64,000 nucleotides of DNA from positions 3,534,001 through 3,598,000 of the forward strand of contig NZ_CP036175.1 of NCBI RefSeq assembly GCF_003261575.2, given 5' to 3'. Made by a program: the position numbers and the translations under genes. The notes under the pieces were generated by a model. That model was not told where the DNA came from and ran no database searches. It saw nothing but the letters and a program-made list of their open reading frames with translations. This document shows positions 36,906-46,089 of this stretch, in pieces (position 1 is the first letter of the stretch; each line of letters opens with the position of its first letter). Source of the DNA: Klebsiella huaxiensis (GTDB lineage: Bacteria > Pseudomonadota > Gammaproteobacteria > Enterobacterales > Enterobacteriaceae).

Positions 36906-37715
36906 CTAATCAGACAGCTCACACAATGGGGCTAAAAAATGGTAAAGCTCGCGCGCGGACCAACATGTGTCGTCCCAACGGCGAACCGGCACCAGCGGCA
37001 TTAATGCGTTACAGATAAGCACTTCGTCGGCTTCGCGTAGCGCATCGGGGCGCGTAGTCACTTCGACAACGCGAAACGGCGATGGTGCCAGCGTTGCGAG
37101 AATGTGCTGGCGCATAATACCGTTTACTCCCGCCTGATCGAGGCGCGGGGTAAAAACATCAAATCCTTTACGCCAGAATACGTTCGCGGCACAGCATTCC
37201 GTAAGCCACCCTTCACTGTCAAGAACCAGTGCTTCATCAGCGTCCATCTGCTCAAGATGAGAGCGGATCAGTACCTGCTCCAGGCGGTTAAGGTGTTTTA
37301 GTCCGGCAAGAGAAGGATTACGTCCCAGCTGCATGGGACTTAGCGACACAGAAACCCCTTCTTCTCGCCAGCGGGCATAATGGGCAGGATATGGAGACAC
37401 GCTAAGTATTCGGGTAGGGTTTGTGCAGCCCACAGTGCTGTATCCACGGCCGCCGGCGCCACGAGTGATCATCACCTTCAGAACCCCCTCCTGACACGGC
37501 TGCGCCAGACGTTGCATCTCCTCAGCTAATACTTTCCAGTCGCTAAAAGTAATTAAGAGTCTTTCACAGGTAGTTTGCAGGCGCGCCAGATGAGCAGGCA
37601 GAAATTGTACACGGCCCCCAATTATTCGAGCTGTCGTAAAACAACCATCACCGAACTGCACACCGCGATCGTTCACCGCAAGCGTTTCACTTTCAGTGCC
37701 ATTTATCATAAACAT
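36906..37715 (-). CDS. pabC: Aminodeoxychorismate lyase PabC
   Basis: PLP-dependent lyase that makes p-aminobenzoate in folate synthesis. It has 269 residues as in E. coli and belongs to the fold-IV aminotransferases. The PLP lysine is in GLKHLNRLEQ, with FGDGCFTTARI near the N-terminus and LDSEGWLTECCAANVFW. It is the first gene of the run pabC-mltG-tmk-holB-ycfH, after the fabF terminator. Confidence 0.97.
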   Translation of the reverse strand: MFMINGTESETLAVNDRGVQFGDGCFTTARIIGGRVQFLPAHLARLQTTCERLLITFSDWKVLAEEMQRLAQPCQEGVLKVMITRGAGGRGYSTVGCTNPTRILSVSPYPAHYARWREEGVSVSLSPMQLGRNPSLAGLKHLNRLEQVLIRSHLEQMDADEALVLDSEGWLTECCAANVFWRKGFDVFTPRLDQAGVNGIMRQHILATLAPSPFRVVEVTTRPDALREADEVLICNALMPLVPVRRWDDTCWSARELYHFLAPLCELSD

Positions 37716-37786
37716 AAAGGACTCCTTATCGCTGGTCGGTCAGTGTCGCAGGAGGAAAGATACGGTACAAGCGGAGAAAGCCGAAT

Positions 37787-37816
37787 AAAAAAGGCCCGAC
37801 AAGCGGGCCAATTTTT
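37787..37816. terminator. Terminator between fabF and pabC
   Basis: Stem GGCCCG/CGGGCC with an ACAAG loop and T-runs on both strands. It lies after fabF on the minus strand. Confidence 0.85.
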
Positions 37817-37858
37817 GATGGGCATTAACGGCATAACTAATGTTGTGCCAGGCGCGCA

Positions 37859-39100
37859 TCAGACCTTTTTAAAGATCAGCGAACCATTTGTACCACCGAA
37901 GCCGAAGGAGTTACACAAGGTATACTCCATACCGCTAACCTGGCGTGCTTCGTGCGGGACGAAGTCGAGGTCGCAACCATCATCCGGGTTATCCAGATTG
38001 ATAGTCGGCGGAACAGCTTGATCGCGCAGCGCCAGGATAGAGTAGATAGACTCTACTGCACCCGCGGCACCGAGCAAGTGGCCGGTCATTGATTTAGTCG
38101 AGCTGACCATTACTCGGCCGGCTGCATCACCGAAGACAGACTTAACCGCCTGCGCTTCTGCTTTATCGCCAGCAGGCGTTGAGGTACCGTGCGCGTTGAC
38201 GTAGCCAATCTGGCCTGCATCGATACCTGCATCACGAATAGCGTTAACCATCGCCAGTGCCGCTCCAGCGCCATCTTCCGGCGGCGAAGTCATATGGTAG
38301 GCATCGCTGCTCATACCAAAGCCGACGATTTCAGCGTAGATTTTCGCACCGCGTTTTTTGGCATGCTCGTACTCTTCCAGCACGACCATTCCCGCACCAT
38401 CACCCAGCACAAAACCATCACGCTCTTTGTCCCACGGACGGCTTGCCGCCTGAGGACTGTCATTACGAGTGGAGAGCGCACGTGCTGCACCAAACCCACC
38501 AACGCCCAGTGGGGTACTGGCTTTTTCTGCACCACCGGCAACCATTACGTCAGCATCACCGTAGGCGATAATGCGCGCGGCTTGACCAATGTTGTGTACG
38601 CCCGAAGTGCAAGCGGTCGCGATGGAAATACTCGGTCCACGCAGACCAAACATGATGGTCAGATGCCCGGCCACCATGTTAACGATTGTGGAAGGAACAA
38701 AGAACGGGCTGATCTTACGCGGTCCGCCTTTTACCAGCGAACTGTGGTTTTCTTCGATCAGGCCAAGCCCGCCAATACCGGAACCAATAGCGGCACCGAT
38801 GCGGGTAGCATTCTCTTCCGTCACTTCAAGGCCAGAATCCTGCATGGCCTGAATGCCAGCGACAATTCCATATTGAATGAATGCATCCATCTTGCGCTGT
38901 TCTTTGCGCGAGATGAAATCATCACAGTTAAAATCCTTTACTAAGCCAGCAAATTTCGTTGCATAGGCGCTAGTATCGAAATGGTCGATCAGGCTGATGC
39001 CACTCTGACCGGCAAGGAGAGCTTTCCAGGTAGACTCTACGGTATTGCCGACAGGAGACAACATGCCCAGTCCGGTCACAACTACACGACGCTTAGACAC
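37859..39100 (-). CDS. fabF: 3-oxoacyl-ACP synthase II (FabF)
   Basis: Elongating beta-ketoacyl-ACP synthase of type II fatty-acid synthesis, 413 residues. The nucleophile cysteine is in ATACTSGVHNIG, and the two histidines are in NAHGTSTPAGD and KSMTGHLLGAAG. The ending FGFGGTNGSLIFKKV is typical. It follows acpP by 89 bp, which include a terminator-like hairpin. Confidence 0.98.
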   Translation of the reverse strand: MSKRRVVVTGLGMLSPVGNTVESTWKALLAGQSGISLIDHFDTSAYATKFAGLVKDFNCDDFISRKEQRKMDAFIQYGIVAGIQAMQDSGLEVTEENATRIGAAIGSGIGGLGLIEENHSSLVKGGPRKISPFFVPSTIVNMVAGHLTIMFGLRGPSISIATACTSGVHNIGQAARIIAYGDADVMVAGGAEKASTPLGVGGFGAARALSTRNDSPQAASRPWDKERDGFVLGDGAGMVVLEEYEHAKKRGAKIYAEIVGFGMSSDAYHMTSPPEDGAGAALAMVNAIRDAGIDAGQIGYVNAHGTSTPAGDKAEAQAVKSVFGDAAGRVMVSSTKSMTGHLLGAAGAVESIYSILALRDQAVPPTINLDNPDDGCDLDFVPHEARQVSGMEYTLCNSFGFGGTNGSLIFKKV

Positions 39101-39150
39101 GGTTGTCCTCCAGGGAGGGAAAATAGATTCTTGTGGGACAAAATGTAGAT

Positions 39151-39178
39151 AAAACTCAGGCGGTCGAATGACCGCCTG
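39151..39178 (-). terminator. Hairpin between acpP and fabF (partial terminator)
   Basis: Perfect 9-bp stem CAGGCGGTC/GACCGCCTG with a four-base loop, then AGTTTTATC on the minus strand. The short U-tract suggests partial termination, which would let acpP be made in excess over fabF. Confidence 0.7.
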
Positions 39179-39189
39179 GAGATGTTCAC

Positions 39190-39426
39190 TTACGCCTGGT
39201 GACCGTTGATGTAATCAATGGCAGCCTGAACAGTAGTGATTTTCTCAGCTTCTTCGTCCGGAATCTCAGTATCAAACTCTTCTTCCAGAGCCATTACCAG
39301 CTCAACGGTGTCAAGAGAATCAGCGCCCAGGTCTTCAACGAAGGAAGCATTGTTGGTAACTTCTTCCTGCTTAACGCCCAGCTGTTCGCCGATAATTTTC
39401 TTAACGCGTTCTTCGATAGTGCTCAT
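39190..39426 (-). CDS. acpP: Acyl carrier protein AcpP
   Basis: Acidic 78-residue carrier for fatty-acid intermediates. The phosphopantetheine serine lies in [18 protein letters not shown] (Ser37, counting Met as 1). It appears identical or nearly so to E. coli AcpP. The 210-bp gap to fabG (39427-39636) likely carries the strong acpP promoter. Confidence 0.99.
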
Positions 39427-39636
39427 ACTCTTAAATTTCCTATCAAAACTCGCTTTCGCGATGGTTTTCGTAGTGTATAAAATGTTGAAAAATTTGCAAC
39501 TAAATCCCGGCAGGTCTTACCACGATTTTACGCTATTTTGCGGCTTTTTGCCCTCATAACGCAAATCATTTTGCACAAAACATTACGGTGAATCGCACGG
39601 ACTGCGCGGTTCCTGAGCGTTTTGCACAAATCTCGG

Positions 39637-40371
39637 TCAGACCATATACATCCCGCCGTTGACGTGCAAAGTTTCACCGGTGATGTAACTCGCTTCGTCA
39701 GAAGCTAAAAATGCAACCGCACTGGCGATTTCATTTGGAGAGCCGAGGCGCCCCGCAGGAACTGCCGCCAGAGTACCCGCACGCTGCTCATCGGTCAGCG
39801 CACGTGTCATGTCCGTTTCAATAAAGCCCGGAGCAACAACGTTTACAGTAATACCGCGTGACGCAACTTCGCGAGCCAGTGATTTACTGAAGCCAATCAG
39901 ACCCGCTTTCGCCGCAGCGTAGTTGGCCTGACCTGCATTTCCCATGGTACCAACCACAGAACCGATAGTGATAATACGTCCATGACGCTTTTTCATCATA
40001 GCGCGCATTACCGCTTTTGACAGACGGAAAACAGATGACAGATTGGTTTCGATAATATCGTTCCACTCGTCATCTTTCATGCGCATTAACAGGTTATCAC
40101 GAGTAATCCCGGCATTGTTCACCAGGATATCAACTTCACCAAATTCTGCGCGAATATTTCCCAGAACAGATTCGATAGATGCCGGATCGGTCACATTCAA
40201 CAGCAGACCTTTGCCATTGGCACCTAAATAATCGCTGATCGCCTGCGCACCGCTTTCGCTGGTTGCAGTACCAATGACTTTAGCGCCACGGGCAACGAGC
40301 GTTTCAGCAATTGCGCGGCCAATCCCGCGACTTGCACCGGTAACCAGCGCGATTTTTCCTTCAAAACTCAT
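39637..40371 (-). CDS. fabG: 3-oxoacyl-ACP reductase FabG
   Basis: NADPH-dependent short-chain reductase of fatty-acid synthesis, 244 residues. The cofactor motif GASRGIGRAIAE, NNAGITRDNLL, and the catalytic Ser-Tyr-Lys (GSVVGTMGNAGQANYAAAKAG) are present. It starts 12 bp after fabD. Confidence 0.98.
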   Translation of the reverse strand: MSFEGKIALVTGASRGIGRAIAETLVARGAKVIGTATSESGAQAISDYLGANGKGLLLNVTDPASIESVLGNIRAEFGEVDILVNNAGITRDNLLMRMKDDEWNDIIETNLSSVFRLSKAVMRAMMKKRHGRIITIGSVVGTMGNAGQANYAAAKAGLIGFSKSLAREVASRGITVNVVAPGFIETDMTRALTDEQRAGTLAAVPAGRLGSPNEIASAVAFLASDEASYITGETLHVNGGMYMV

Positions 40372-40383
40372 GATTTTCCTCTT

Positions 40384-41313
40384 TTATTGCTCAAGCGCCG
40401 CAGACATGGCCGCCGGCTCGTTAAGCGCGGAGGCAGTCAGGGTGTCAACAATACGTTTAGTCAGGCCGGTGAGGACTTTACCCGGCCCCACTTCATACAG
40501 ATGCTCTACGCCCTGTGACGCCATAAACTCAACGGTTTTGGTCCACTGAACCGGGCTATACAGCTGGCGGATCAATGCATCACGGATAGCATCAGGTGTA
40601 GTTTCACACTTCACGTCAACATTGTTCACAACCTGAACAGTCGGTGTATTAAAGGTGATTTTTTGTAATTCAACGGCCAATTTTTCGGCAGCAGGCTTCA
40701 TCAATGCACAGTGGGATGGCACGCTGACCGGCAGCGGCAACGCACGTTTAGCGCCCGCAGCTTTACACGCTGCGCCAGCGCGCTCTACGGCTTCTTTGTT
40801 ACCAGCAATAACAACCTGTCCCGGCGAATTAAAGTTTACCGGAGAAACCACCTGACCTTCAGCAGACTCTTCACAGGCTTTCGCAATTGATGCATCGTCA
40901 AGACCAATGATAGCTGACATTGCGCCGGTACCTTCTGGGACGGCTTCCTGCATGAATTTGCCACGCATCTCAACCAGACGCACTGCATCGGCAAAATCGA
41001 TAACGCCCGCACAGACCAGCGCAGAATACTCACCCAAGCTATGACCCGCCAACAGAGCAGGTGCTTGACCATCCTGCTGCTGCCAGACACGATACAACGC
41101 GACGGATGCTGTCAACAGCGCCGGTTGCGTCTGCCAGGTTTTGTTCAGTTCTTCCGCTGGGCCTTGCTGTACAAGCGCCCACAGATCGTAACCCAACGCC
41201 GCAGAGGCTTCACGGAATGTCTCTTCGACTACCGGGTAAGCGGCTGCCATATCGGACAGCATCCCGACGGTCTGAGAGCCCTGTCCCGGGAACACAAAAG
41301 CAAATTGCGTCAT
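40384..41313 (-). CDS. fabD: Malonyl-CoA:ACP transacylase FabD
   Basis: Loads malonate onto ACP, 309 residues. The nucleophile serine lies in LAGHSLGEYSAL, the N-terminal FVFPGQGSQTVGML is typical, and the histidine is in SVPSHCALM. It lies 15 bp after fabH in the fab operon. Confidence 0.98.
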   Translation of the reverse strand: MTQFAFVFPGQGSQTVGMLSDMAAAYPVVEETFREASAALGYDLWALVQQGPAEELNKTWQTQPALLTASVALYRVWQQQDGQAPALLAGHSLGEYSALVCAGVIDFADAVRLVEMRGKFMQEAVPEGTGAMSAIIGLDDASIAKACEESAEGQVVSPVNFNSPGQVVIAGNKEAVERAGAACKAAGAKRALPLPVSVPSHCALMKPAAEKLAVELQKITFNTPTVQVVNNVDVKCETTPDAIRDALIRQLYSPVQWTKTVEFMASQGVEHLYEVGPGKVLTGLTKRIVDTLTASALNEPAAMSAALEQ

Positions 41314-41328
41314 GTTTAAATCCTTATA

Positions 41329-42282
41329 CTAAAAACGAACCAGCGCGGAACCCCAGGTGAAACCACCACCAAAGGCTTCCAGCAGAATGAGCTGACCACG
41401 CTGGATACGGCCATCACGAACGGCCTCATCCAGCGCGCAAGGAACAGAGGCTGCTGAAGTATTACCATGTCTGTCGAGAGTGACCACCACGTTATCCATC
41501 GACATCCCCAGCTTTTTCGCCGTGGCGCTGATAATACGCAGGTTGGCCTGATGCGGCACCAGCCAATCCAGCGCAGAACGCTCTAGGTTATTCGCCGCCA
41601 GGGTCTCATCAACGATATGCGCCAGTTCGGTCACGGCAACTTTAAAGACTTCGTTGCCCGCCATCGTCAGATAAATTGAGTTGTCAGGATCAACACGATC
41701 GGCGTTCGGCAGCGTCAGCAGTTCACCGTAGCTACCATCCGCATGCAGATGCGTAGAGATAATACCCGGCTCTTCAGAAGCGCCCAGCACAACCGCACCA
41801 GCGCCATCACCAAAGATGATGATGGTTCCACGATCGGTCGGATCGCAGGTTCGCGCCAGCACATCAGCACCAATGACCAGCGCGTAATCAACCGCACCGT
41901 TTTTAACGTATTGATCGGCGACGCTCAGCGCGTAGGTGAAACCTGCACATGCAGCAGCAACGTCAAACGCCGGGCAACCCTTAATGCCCAGCATCGATTG
42001 AACCTGGCAAGCAGAACTTGGAAATGCATGGGTACCGGAGGTGGTCGCAACAATAATCAGACCAATTTGTTCCGGCTTAACGCCCGCCATGTCCAGTGCA
42101 TTCTTAGCGGCTGCAAAGCCCATCGTAGCAACTGTTTCATTCGGTGCGGCAATACGACGCTCACGGATACCTGTACGAGTGACAATCCACTCGTCAGACG
42201 TATCTACCATGTTTTCTAATTCAGCGTTCGTACGCACGTGCTCAGGCAGATAACTGCCGGTACCAACAATCTTCGTATACAT
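41329..42282 (-). CDS. fabH: 3-oxoacyl-ACP synthase III (FabH)
   Basis: Starts fatty-acid synthesis by condensing acetyl-CoA with malonyl-ACP. It has 317 residues, with the catalytic Cys in DVAAACAGFTY, His in LVPHQANLRI and Asn in DRHGNTSAASVP. It lies 53 bp after plsX, as in E. coli. Confidence 0.98.
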   Translation of the reverse strand: MYTKIVGTGSYLPEHVRTNAELENMVDTSDEWIVTRTGIRERRIAAPNETVATMGFAAAKNALDMAGVKPEQIGLIIVATTSGTHAFPSSACQVQSMLGIKGCPAFDVAAACAGFTYALSVADQYVKNGAVDYALVIGADVLARTCDPTDRGTIIIFGDGAGAVVLGASEEPGIISTHLHADGSYGELLTLPNADRVDPDNSIYLTMAGNEVFKVAVTELAHIVDETLAANNLERSALDWLVPHQANLRIISATAKKLGMSMDNVVVTLDRHGNTSAASVPCALDEAVRDGRIQRGQLILLEAFGGGFTWGSALVRF

Positions 42283-42335
42283 GTACGCTCAGTCACTCTT
42301 GGGTAATATACCTGGCTTACTCAAACTACCGGGCG

Positions 42336-43433
42336 TCAGTCGTTACCAGTTATCCCAGTCTGAGAACCGGAACTCCCGCTTCTGCCGCCCTCAGGCAGTT
42401 CGAAACCTGTAGGGTATAAAGATTCCAGGCGAGCGGCAATCCGCTGAGGGATCTGCCGCTGCACCGCCTGCACTGCCTGCTCTATCGCTACGCTAAAAGC
42501 GCGCTGATTGGCAGCACCGTGACTTTTAATCACGGAACCGCGCAATCCTAACAGACAGGCGCCATTATACTGGTCGGGGTTGAGGTGACTGAATCGCCTC
42601 GACAGGCTTTTTTGTAACCAACGCTTTAATAAAAACAGCCACCACGACCTTTTTTTCCCCTCTCCCTGTGATTTCAACAGTGAAAGGAACATTCTGACCA
42701 CACCTTCCATCGTTTTTAATGTGACGTTGCCCGTGAATCCATCACAAACCAAAACATCCGTCTTACCCGTCAACAATTCGTTGGCTTCCAGATAGCCAAT
42801 ATAGTTGAGGGTTGGCAAGGTTTTCAAAACCGCCGCCGCATCGCGAATACTGCTGAGACCTTTCATCTCTTCTTCGCCAATGTTCAATAATGCAACTCGG
42901 GGATTTTGGATACCGATGACTTCTTCGGCTAAAACTGCCCCCATCACCGCAAACTGCACCAGCATCGTACTATCGCAATCCACGTTAGCGCCTAAATCCA
43001 GCACCACCGTTTTGCCCTTTAGCTGATGCGGCAACATCGTTACCAGCGCAGGACGCTCAATCCCTTCGATGGGTTTGAGCAGCAGTTTCGCCAGCCCCAT
43101 CAGCGCCCCGGTATTGCCCGCGCTAACGCAGGCCTGTGCCCGCCCTTCTTTCACTAACTCCAGCGCCACGCGCATTGAGCTACCGCGACTGGCGCGGATC
43201 GCTTGTGCGGGACGCGCATCACTGGCAATAACTGACTGCGCAGGAATCACCTGCAGACGTGAACGTTGTTCAAAATCAGCTTTGGCTAGTAATGGCGTGA
43301 TAGTGTCGGGATCGCCGACTAAAAGAAGTGTGAGTTGTGAATTAGAGTGCAGTGCCTGCAATGCTGCAGGCACTGTCACGGAGGGTCCGAAATCTCCCCC
43401 CATGACATCTAACGCCAGGGTTAGACGTGTCAA
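42336..43433 (-). CDS. plsX: Phosphate acyltransferase PlsX
   Basis: Makes acyl-phosphate from acyl-ACP for phospholipid synthesis. The start is a TTG at 43433 (LTRLTLALDVMGGDFGPSVTV), which matches the E. coli protein exactly at its N-terminus; the open frame further up to 43487 is not supported. This gives 365 residues, about nine more than E. coli, because the C-terminus ends in an extra glycine/serine-rich tail (GRSGSSGSQTGITGND). NTGALMGLAK and DGFTGNVTLKTMEG are typical. An ERIC-like repeat separates it from rpmF. Confidence 0.95.
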   Translation of the reverse strand: MTRLTLALDVMGGDFGPSVTVPAALQALHSNSQLTLLLVGDPDTITPLLAKADFEQRSRLQVIPAQSVIASDARPAQAIRASRGSSMRVALELVKEGRAQACVSAGNTGALMGLAKLLLKPIEGIERPALVTMLPHQLKGKTVVLDLGANVDCDSTMLVQFAVMGAVLAEEVIGIQNPRVALLNIGEEEMKGLSSIRDAAAVLKTLPTLNYIGYLEANELLTGKTDVLVCDGFTGNVTLKTMEGVVRMFLSLLKSQGEGKKRSWWLFLLKRWLQKSLSRRFSHLNPDQYNGACLLGLRGSVIKSHGAANQRAFSVAIEQAVQAVQRQIPQRIAARLESLYPTGFELPEGGRSGSSGSQTGITGND

Positions 43434-43505
43434 GATATCGTCGCTGCTCGGTTTGGTTATTCCCCAGTTGCCCGGGGAAATCCTCACTAAGCTTCATCAC
43501 GCTTT

Positions 43506-43628
43506 TACTCTTCGTCTTTCACACTGCAAGTGCGTTGACTGCGCTCGTTCACACCAGTCACATAGTGAGCTATGCTCCGGGTGCTTCTCTTGCTTTCGTC
43601 TTCTTGCAACGCGAAATCCATGGAGTAA
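43506..43628. repeat. Diverged ERIC element inside the rpmF-plsX transcript
   Basis: On the minus strand, TTCGCGTTGCAAGAAGACG, CCCGGAGCATAGCTCACTAT, GTGACTGGTGTGAACGAGCG, CAGTCAACGCAC and TTGCAGTGTGAAAGACG follow ERIC in order over about 123 bp. The outer TATACCC ends have decayed. It occupies most of the 202-bp rpmF-plsX gap. Confidence 0.75.
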
Positions 43629-43635
43629 TGCGTGA

Positions 43636-43809
43636 TTACTTAGCGATTACCTTGCGACCGCGGTAGAAACCGTCGGCAGTGATGTGGTGACGCAGGTGTT
43701 TCTCACCAGAAGTTTTGTCTACAGACAGGCTGGTGACTGCGGTCAGAGCGTCATGGGAACGACGCATGCCACGTTTGGAACGGGTTGGTTTATTCTGTTG
43801 TACGGCCAT
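43636..43809 (-). CDS. rpmF: 50S ribosomal protein L32
   Basis: A 57-residue basic ribosomal protein: MAVQQNKPTRSKRGMRRSHD at the start and FYRGRKVIAK at the end, the same length as E. coli L32. It lies 16 bp after yceD and is cotranscribed with plsX and the fab genes, linking ribosome and lipid synthesis. Confidence 0.98.
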   Translation of the reverse strand: MAVQQNKPTRSKRGMRRSHDALTAVTSLSVDKTSGEKHLRHHITADGFYRGRKVIAK

Positions 43810-43825
43810 GGACCTTACTCCTCAA

Positions 43826-44347
43826 TTACTTATGCTTTAAGCTGGCTAATACGGCAAATGGGTTTGGTTTTTGTGCCTCTTCAGGCAGTTCGCCAAAGAC
43901 CATGTCCGCGTCGGACACTTCACAGTGTTCAGAATCATGCACCGGAACTACAGGCAAGAAGAGGATAATTTCATCTTCAACAAGCGCCAGCAGATCGATT
44001 TCACCGAATTCGTTAACCTCAATCGGCTCATACGCTTCCGGCAGTGCTTCCGCCTGTTCGTCATTTCTGACGGGGCTGAAACAATACGTTGTGTGGACAT
44101 GATAAGGGAACGGTTTCCCGCAACGCTGGCACTCGAGGGTTACCGACACCGTTGCATTGCCGTTTATCACGGCAAGGCGCTGATTATCAATAGCGAACGA
44201 TATGCTGCATTCCACATCGCTGTCCACGCTGACAACAGAATCGGCGACACGCACAACTTGATCACGGGTATAGATACCTTGGTAATCTAAGCGTTTTTGA
44301 GCCGTGCGAACCGGATCGAGAGTCAGGGGTAATTTTACCTTTTGCAT
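43826..44347 (-). CDS. yceD: YceD, DUF177 large-rRNA-accumulation family protein
   Basis: A 173-residue protein of the DUF177 family; members are linked to 23S rRNA accumulation, and the gene sits upstream of rpmF in most bacteria. It has a C-rich signature (LECQRCGKPFPYHVHTTYCF) and an acidic second half ending in SDADMVFGELPEEAQKPNPFAVLASLK. Confidence 0.95.
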   Translation of the reverse strand: MQKVKLPLTLDPVRTAQKRLDYQGIYTRDQVVRVADSVVSVDSDVECSISFAIDNQRLAVINGNATVSVTLECQRCGKPFPYHVHTTYCFSPVRNDEQAEALPEAYEPIEVNEFGEIDLLALVEDEIILFLPVVPVHDSEHCEVSDADMVFGELPEEAQKPNPFAVLASLKHK

Positions 44348-44384
44348 AGGGCGCGCATATTAACTTTGTAATGTCATAGAGTCA

Positions 44385-44413
44385 AAGAAAAAGGCAGCCT
44401 CAGGTTGCCTTTT
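44385..44413 (-). ncRNA. sraB: Hairpin at the position of the E. coli SraB sRNA
   Basis: AAAGGCA/TGCCTTT arms with an inner CCTCAGG loop region and T-rich flank on the minus strand, in the 141-bp gap upstream of yceD. As I recall, E. coli SraB (Pke20) is encoded between yceF and yceD on the yceD strand, so this could be its terminator. The RNA body itself cannot be confirmed here. Confidence 0.3.
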
Positions 44414-44488
44414 GCCAATTATTCGCACACATTGCGGCGCATAGTTTAAAATGATGCTCTGCGAAGCGCTACATGTGGATGAAAAAAT

Positions 44489-45073
44489 ATGTCTGAACTG
44501 ATCCTGGCGTCAACCTCTCCATGGCGGCGAATGCTGCTGGAGAAGCTTTCAGTACCTTTTGAATGCGCAGCACCAGACGTTGATGAAACACCGCTGCCGG
44601 GTGAATCGGCACGCCAGTTGGTGATGCGTCTGGCACAAGCAAAGGCCCAAGCCCTCGCCGAACGCTTTCCACGCCACCTTATTATAGGTTCTGATCAGGT
44701 TTGCGTCCTGGATGGCGAAATCACTGGCAAACCGCATAGTGAAGAAAACGCCCATCGCCAGTTGAGAAAAGCCAGCGGCACCATCGTGACCTTCTACACT
44801 GGTCTGGCGCTGTACAATTCAACTAATGGTCATTTACAGACCGAATGCGAACCCTTTGACGTTCATTTCCGCCGTTTAAGCGACCAGGAAATTGACAGCT
44901 ATGTGCGCAAAGAAAACCCACTACAATGCGCTGGAAGTTTCAAAAGCGAAGGATTAGGCATCACGCTTTTCGAACGCCTCGAAGGGCGAGACCCCAACTC
45001 GCTGATCGGCCTGCCGCTCATTGCCTTATGTCAAATGCTCCGTCGGGAAGGGTTTAACCCACTGCTCACCTAG
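44489..45073 (+). CDS. yceF: Maf-family 7-methyl-GTP pyrophosphatase YceF
   Basis: Nucleotide pyrophosphatase of the Maf/HAM1 fold (YceF prefers 7-methyl-GTP). It has 194 residues, with the N-terminal ILASTSPWRRMLLEKL, the nucleotide-binding IGSDQVCVLDG and the catalytic region SFKSEGLG. In E. coli the next gene on this side is rluC; here the hpf insert begins 60 bp beyond. A GGGATCGG/CCGATCCC hairpin without a T-run lies at 45087-45118. Confidence 0.96.
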   Translation: MSELILASTSPWRRMLLEKLSVPFECAAPDVDETPLPGESARQLVMRLAQAKAQALAERFPRHLIIGSDQVCVLDGEITGKPHSEENAHRQLRKASGTIVTFYTGLALYNSTNGHLQTECEPFDVHFRRLSDQEIDSYVRKENPLQCAGSFKSEGLGITLFERLEGRDPNSLIGLPLIALCQMLRREGFNPLLT

Positions 45074-45132
45074 ACAGGCAGAAAATGGGATCGGCGTTTC
45101 AATATTCACCCCGATCCCCTAACGAACACTCT

Positions 45133-45918
45133 TTAAGCCAGAGCCATCAGGCTGGTAAAGAGCATGTTGCCGCCGACGAATAGCAGCACACAGTAAACGA
45201 TACGCAGGAACGTCTCTTTGTTAATGCGCTGCAGGAAGGCCATCCCCAGGAAGAAGCCGATCGCCGCCATAGGGAAACCGATAGTCAGAGCGCCACCAAG
45301 ATGTTCCGTCCATGCGCCATTACGATACTGGTTAAAGGCGTTCCAGGTGTTAAATACCACCCATACCATATTCATGGTATTACGGAATTTTTCTTTTTCC
45401 TTAACGGCTTCGATGGTGTAAACGGTAATCAGCGGCCCACCGATAGTGAACGCACCATGCACAACACCACCTAAAATAAGACAACCATAGCGAAAGCATT
45501 TTTTCGCTGTCGTATCGGGCACATTAATAGCTTCTGCTTTTTTAAAGATCAATGGATTGACGATATGCTTGTAAATGTTCATTACTGCAATAATCGTGAC
45601 CATTGCGCCAATACAGATTTTCGCTACATTGGGACTAATTGTATAAAATAAGTAGTTACCGACTAATATTCCCGGAACGCACAGGGCGACTATTTTCCCT
45701 AAATCTTTCCAGGAAACATCACGCCAGGTTCTGACCGCCAGAAAATATAAAAAAGGTAAGGTAATCAACGTACCGTAAGGTACCCCTACCGACGTTCCTA
45801 GTAAACCGTTGGTCACTGATGCCGCGATAACAGTACAGCCAAATCCGGTACATCCCTGAACAAAAAACCCGACAATTTGCATCAGGCCGACAAGTAAAAA
45901 ATCAGTATTAAAACTCAT
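45133..45918 (-). CDS. TauE/SafE-family sulfonate/sulfite exporter
   Basis: A 261-residue membrane protein with about eight hydrophobic segments and the TauE/SafE pattern (GFFVQGCTGFGCTVIAASV near the N-terminus and the second repeat GGVVHGAFTIGGPLITVY). Family members export sulfite, sulfonates or sulfoacetate. As the last gene after the glycyl radical enzyme it may export the sulfonated end product (3-hydroxypropane-1-sulfonate if the DHPS assignment is right). The 171-bp gap from the enzyme gene contains a strong hairpin. Confidence 0.9.
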   Translation of the reverse strand: MSFNTDFLLVGLMQIVGFFVQGCTGFGCTVIAASVTNGLLGTSVGVPYGTLITLPFLYFLAVRTWRDVSWKDLGKIVALCVPGILVGNYLFYTISPNVAKICIGAMVTIIAVMNIYKHIVNPLIFKKAEAINVPDTTAKKCFRYGCLILGGVVHGAFTIGGPLITVYTIEAVKEKEKFRNTMNMVWVVFNTWNAFNQYRNGAWTEHLGGALTIGFPMAAIGFFLGMAFLQRINKETFLRIVYCVLLFVGGNMLFTSLMALA

Positions 45919-46013
45919 AATATCCGCCCTGGATATAAAGACATTCGCATTATCTCTGGCTTTTTTCCCACCAAACCAAAGAAGTCAGGATGTGGGTCGG
46001 CCTCTCTTTTGTT

Positions 46014-46045
46014 ATCCCGGAGATGTAAACCCGTATCTCCGGGAT
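46014..46045. other. Strong hairpin between glycyl radical enzyme and exporter genes
   Basis: Perfect 11-bp inverted repeat ATCCCGGAGAT/ATCTCCGGGAT with a 10-nt loop. Neither strand has a proper T-run after it. It may protect the 3' end of the enzyme mRNA or attenuate exporter expression. Confidence 0.6.
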
Positions 46046-46089
46046 GACAAAAAACTAATAGTCTTCCCACAACATGCTGCACGTTATTA

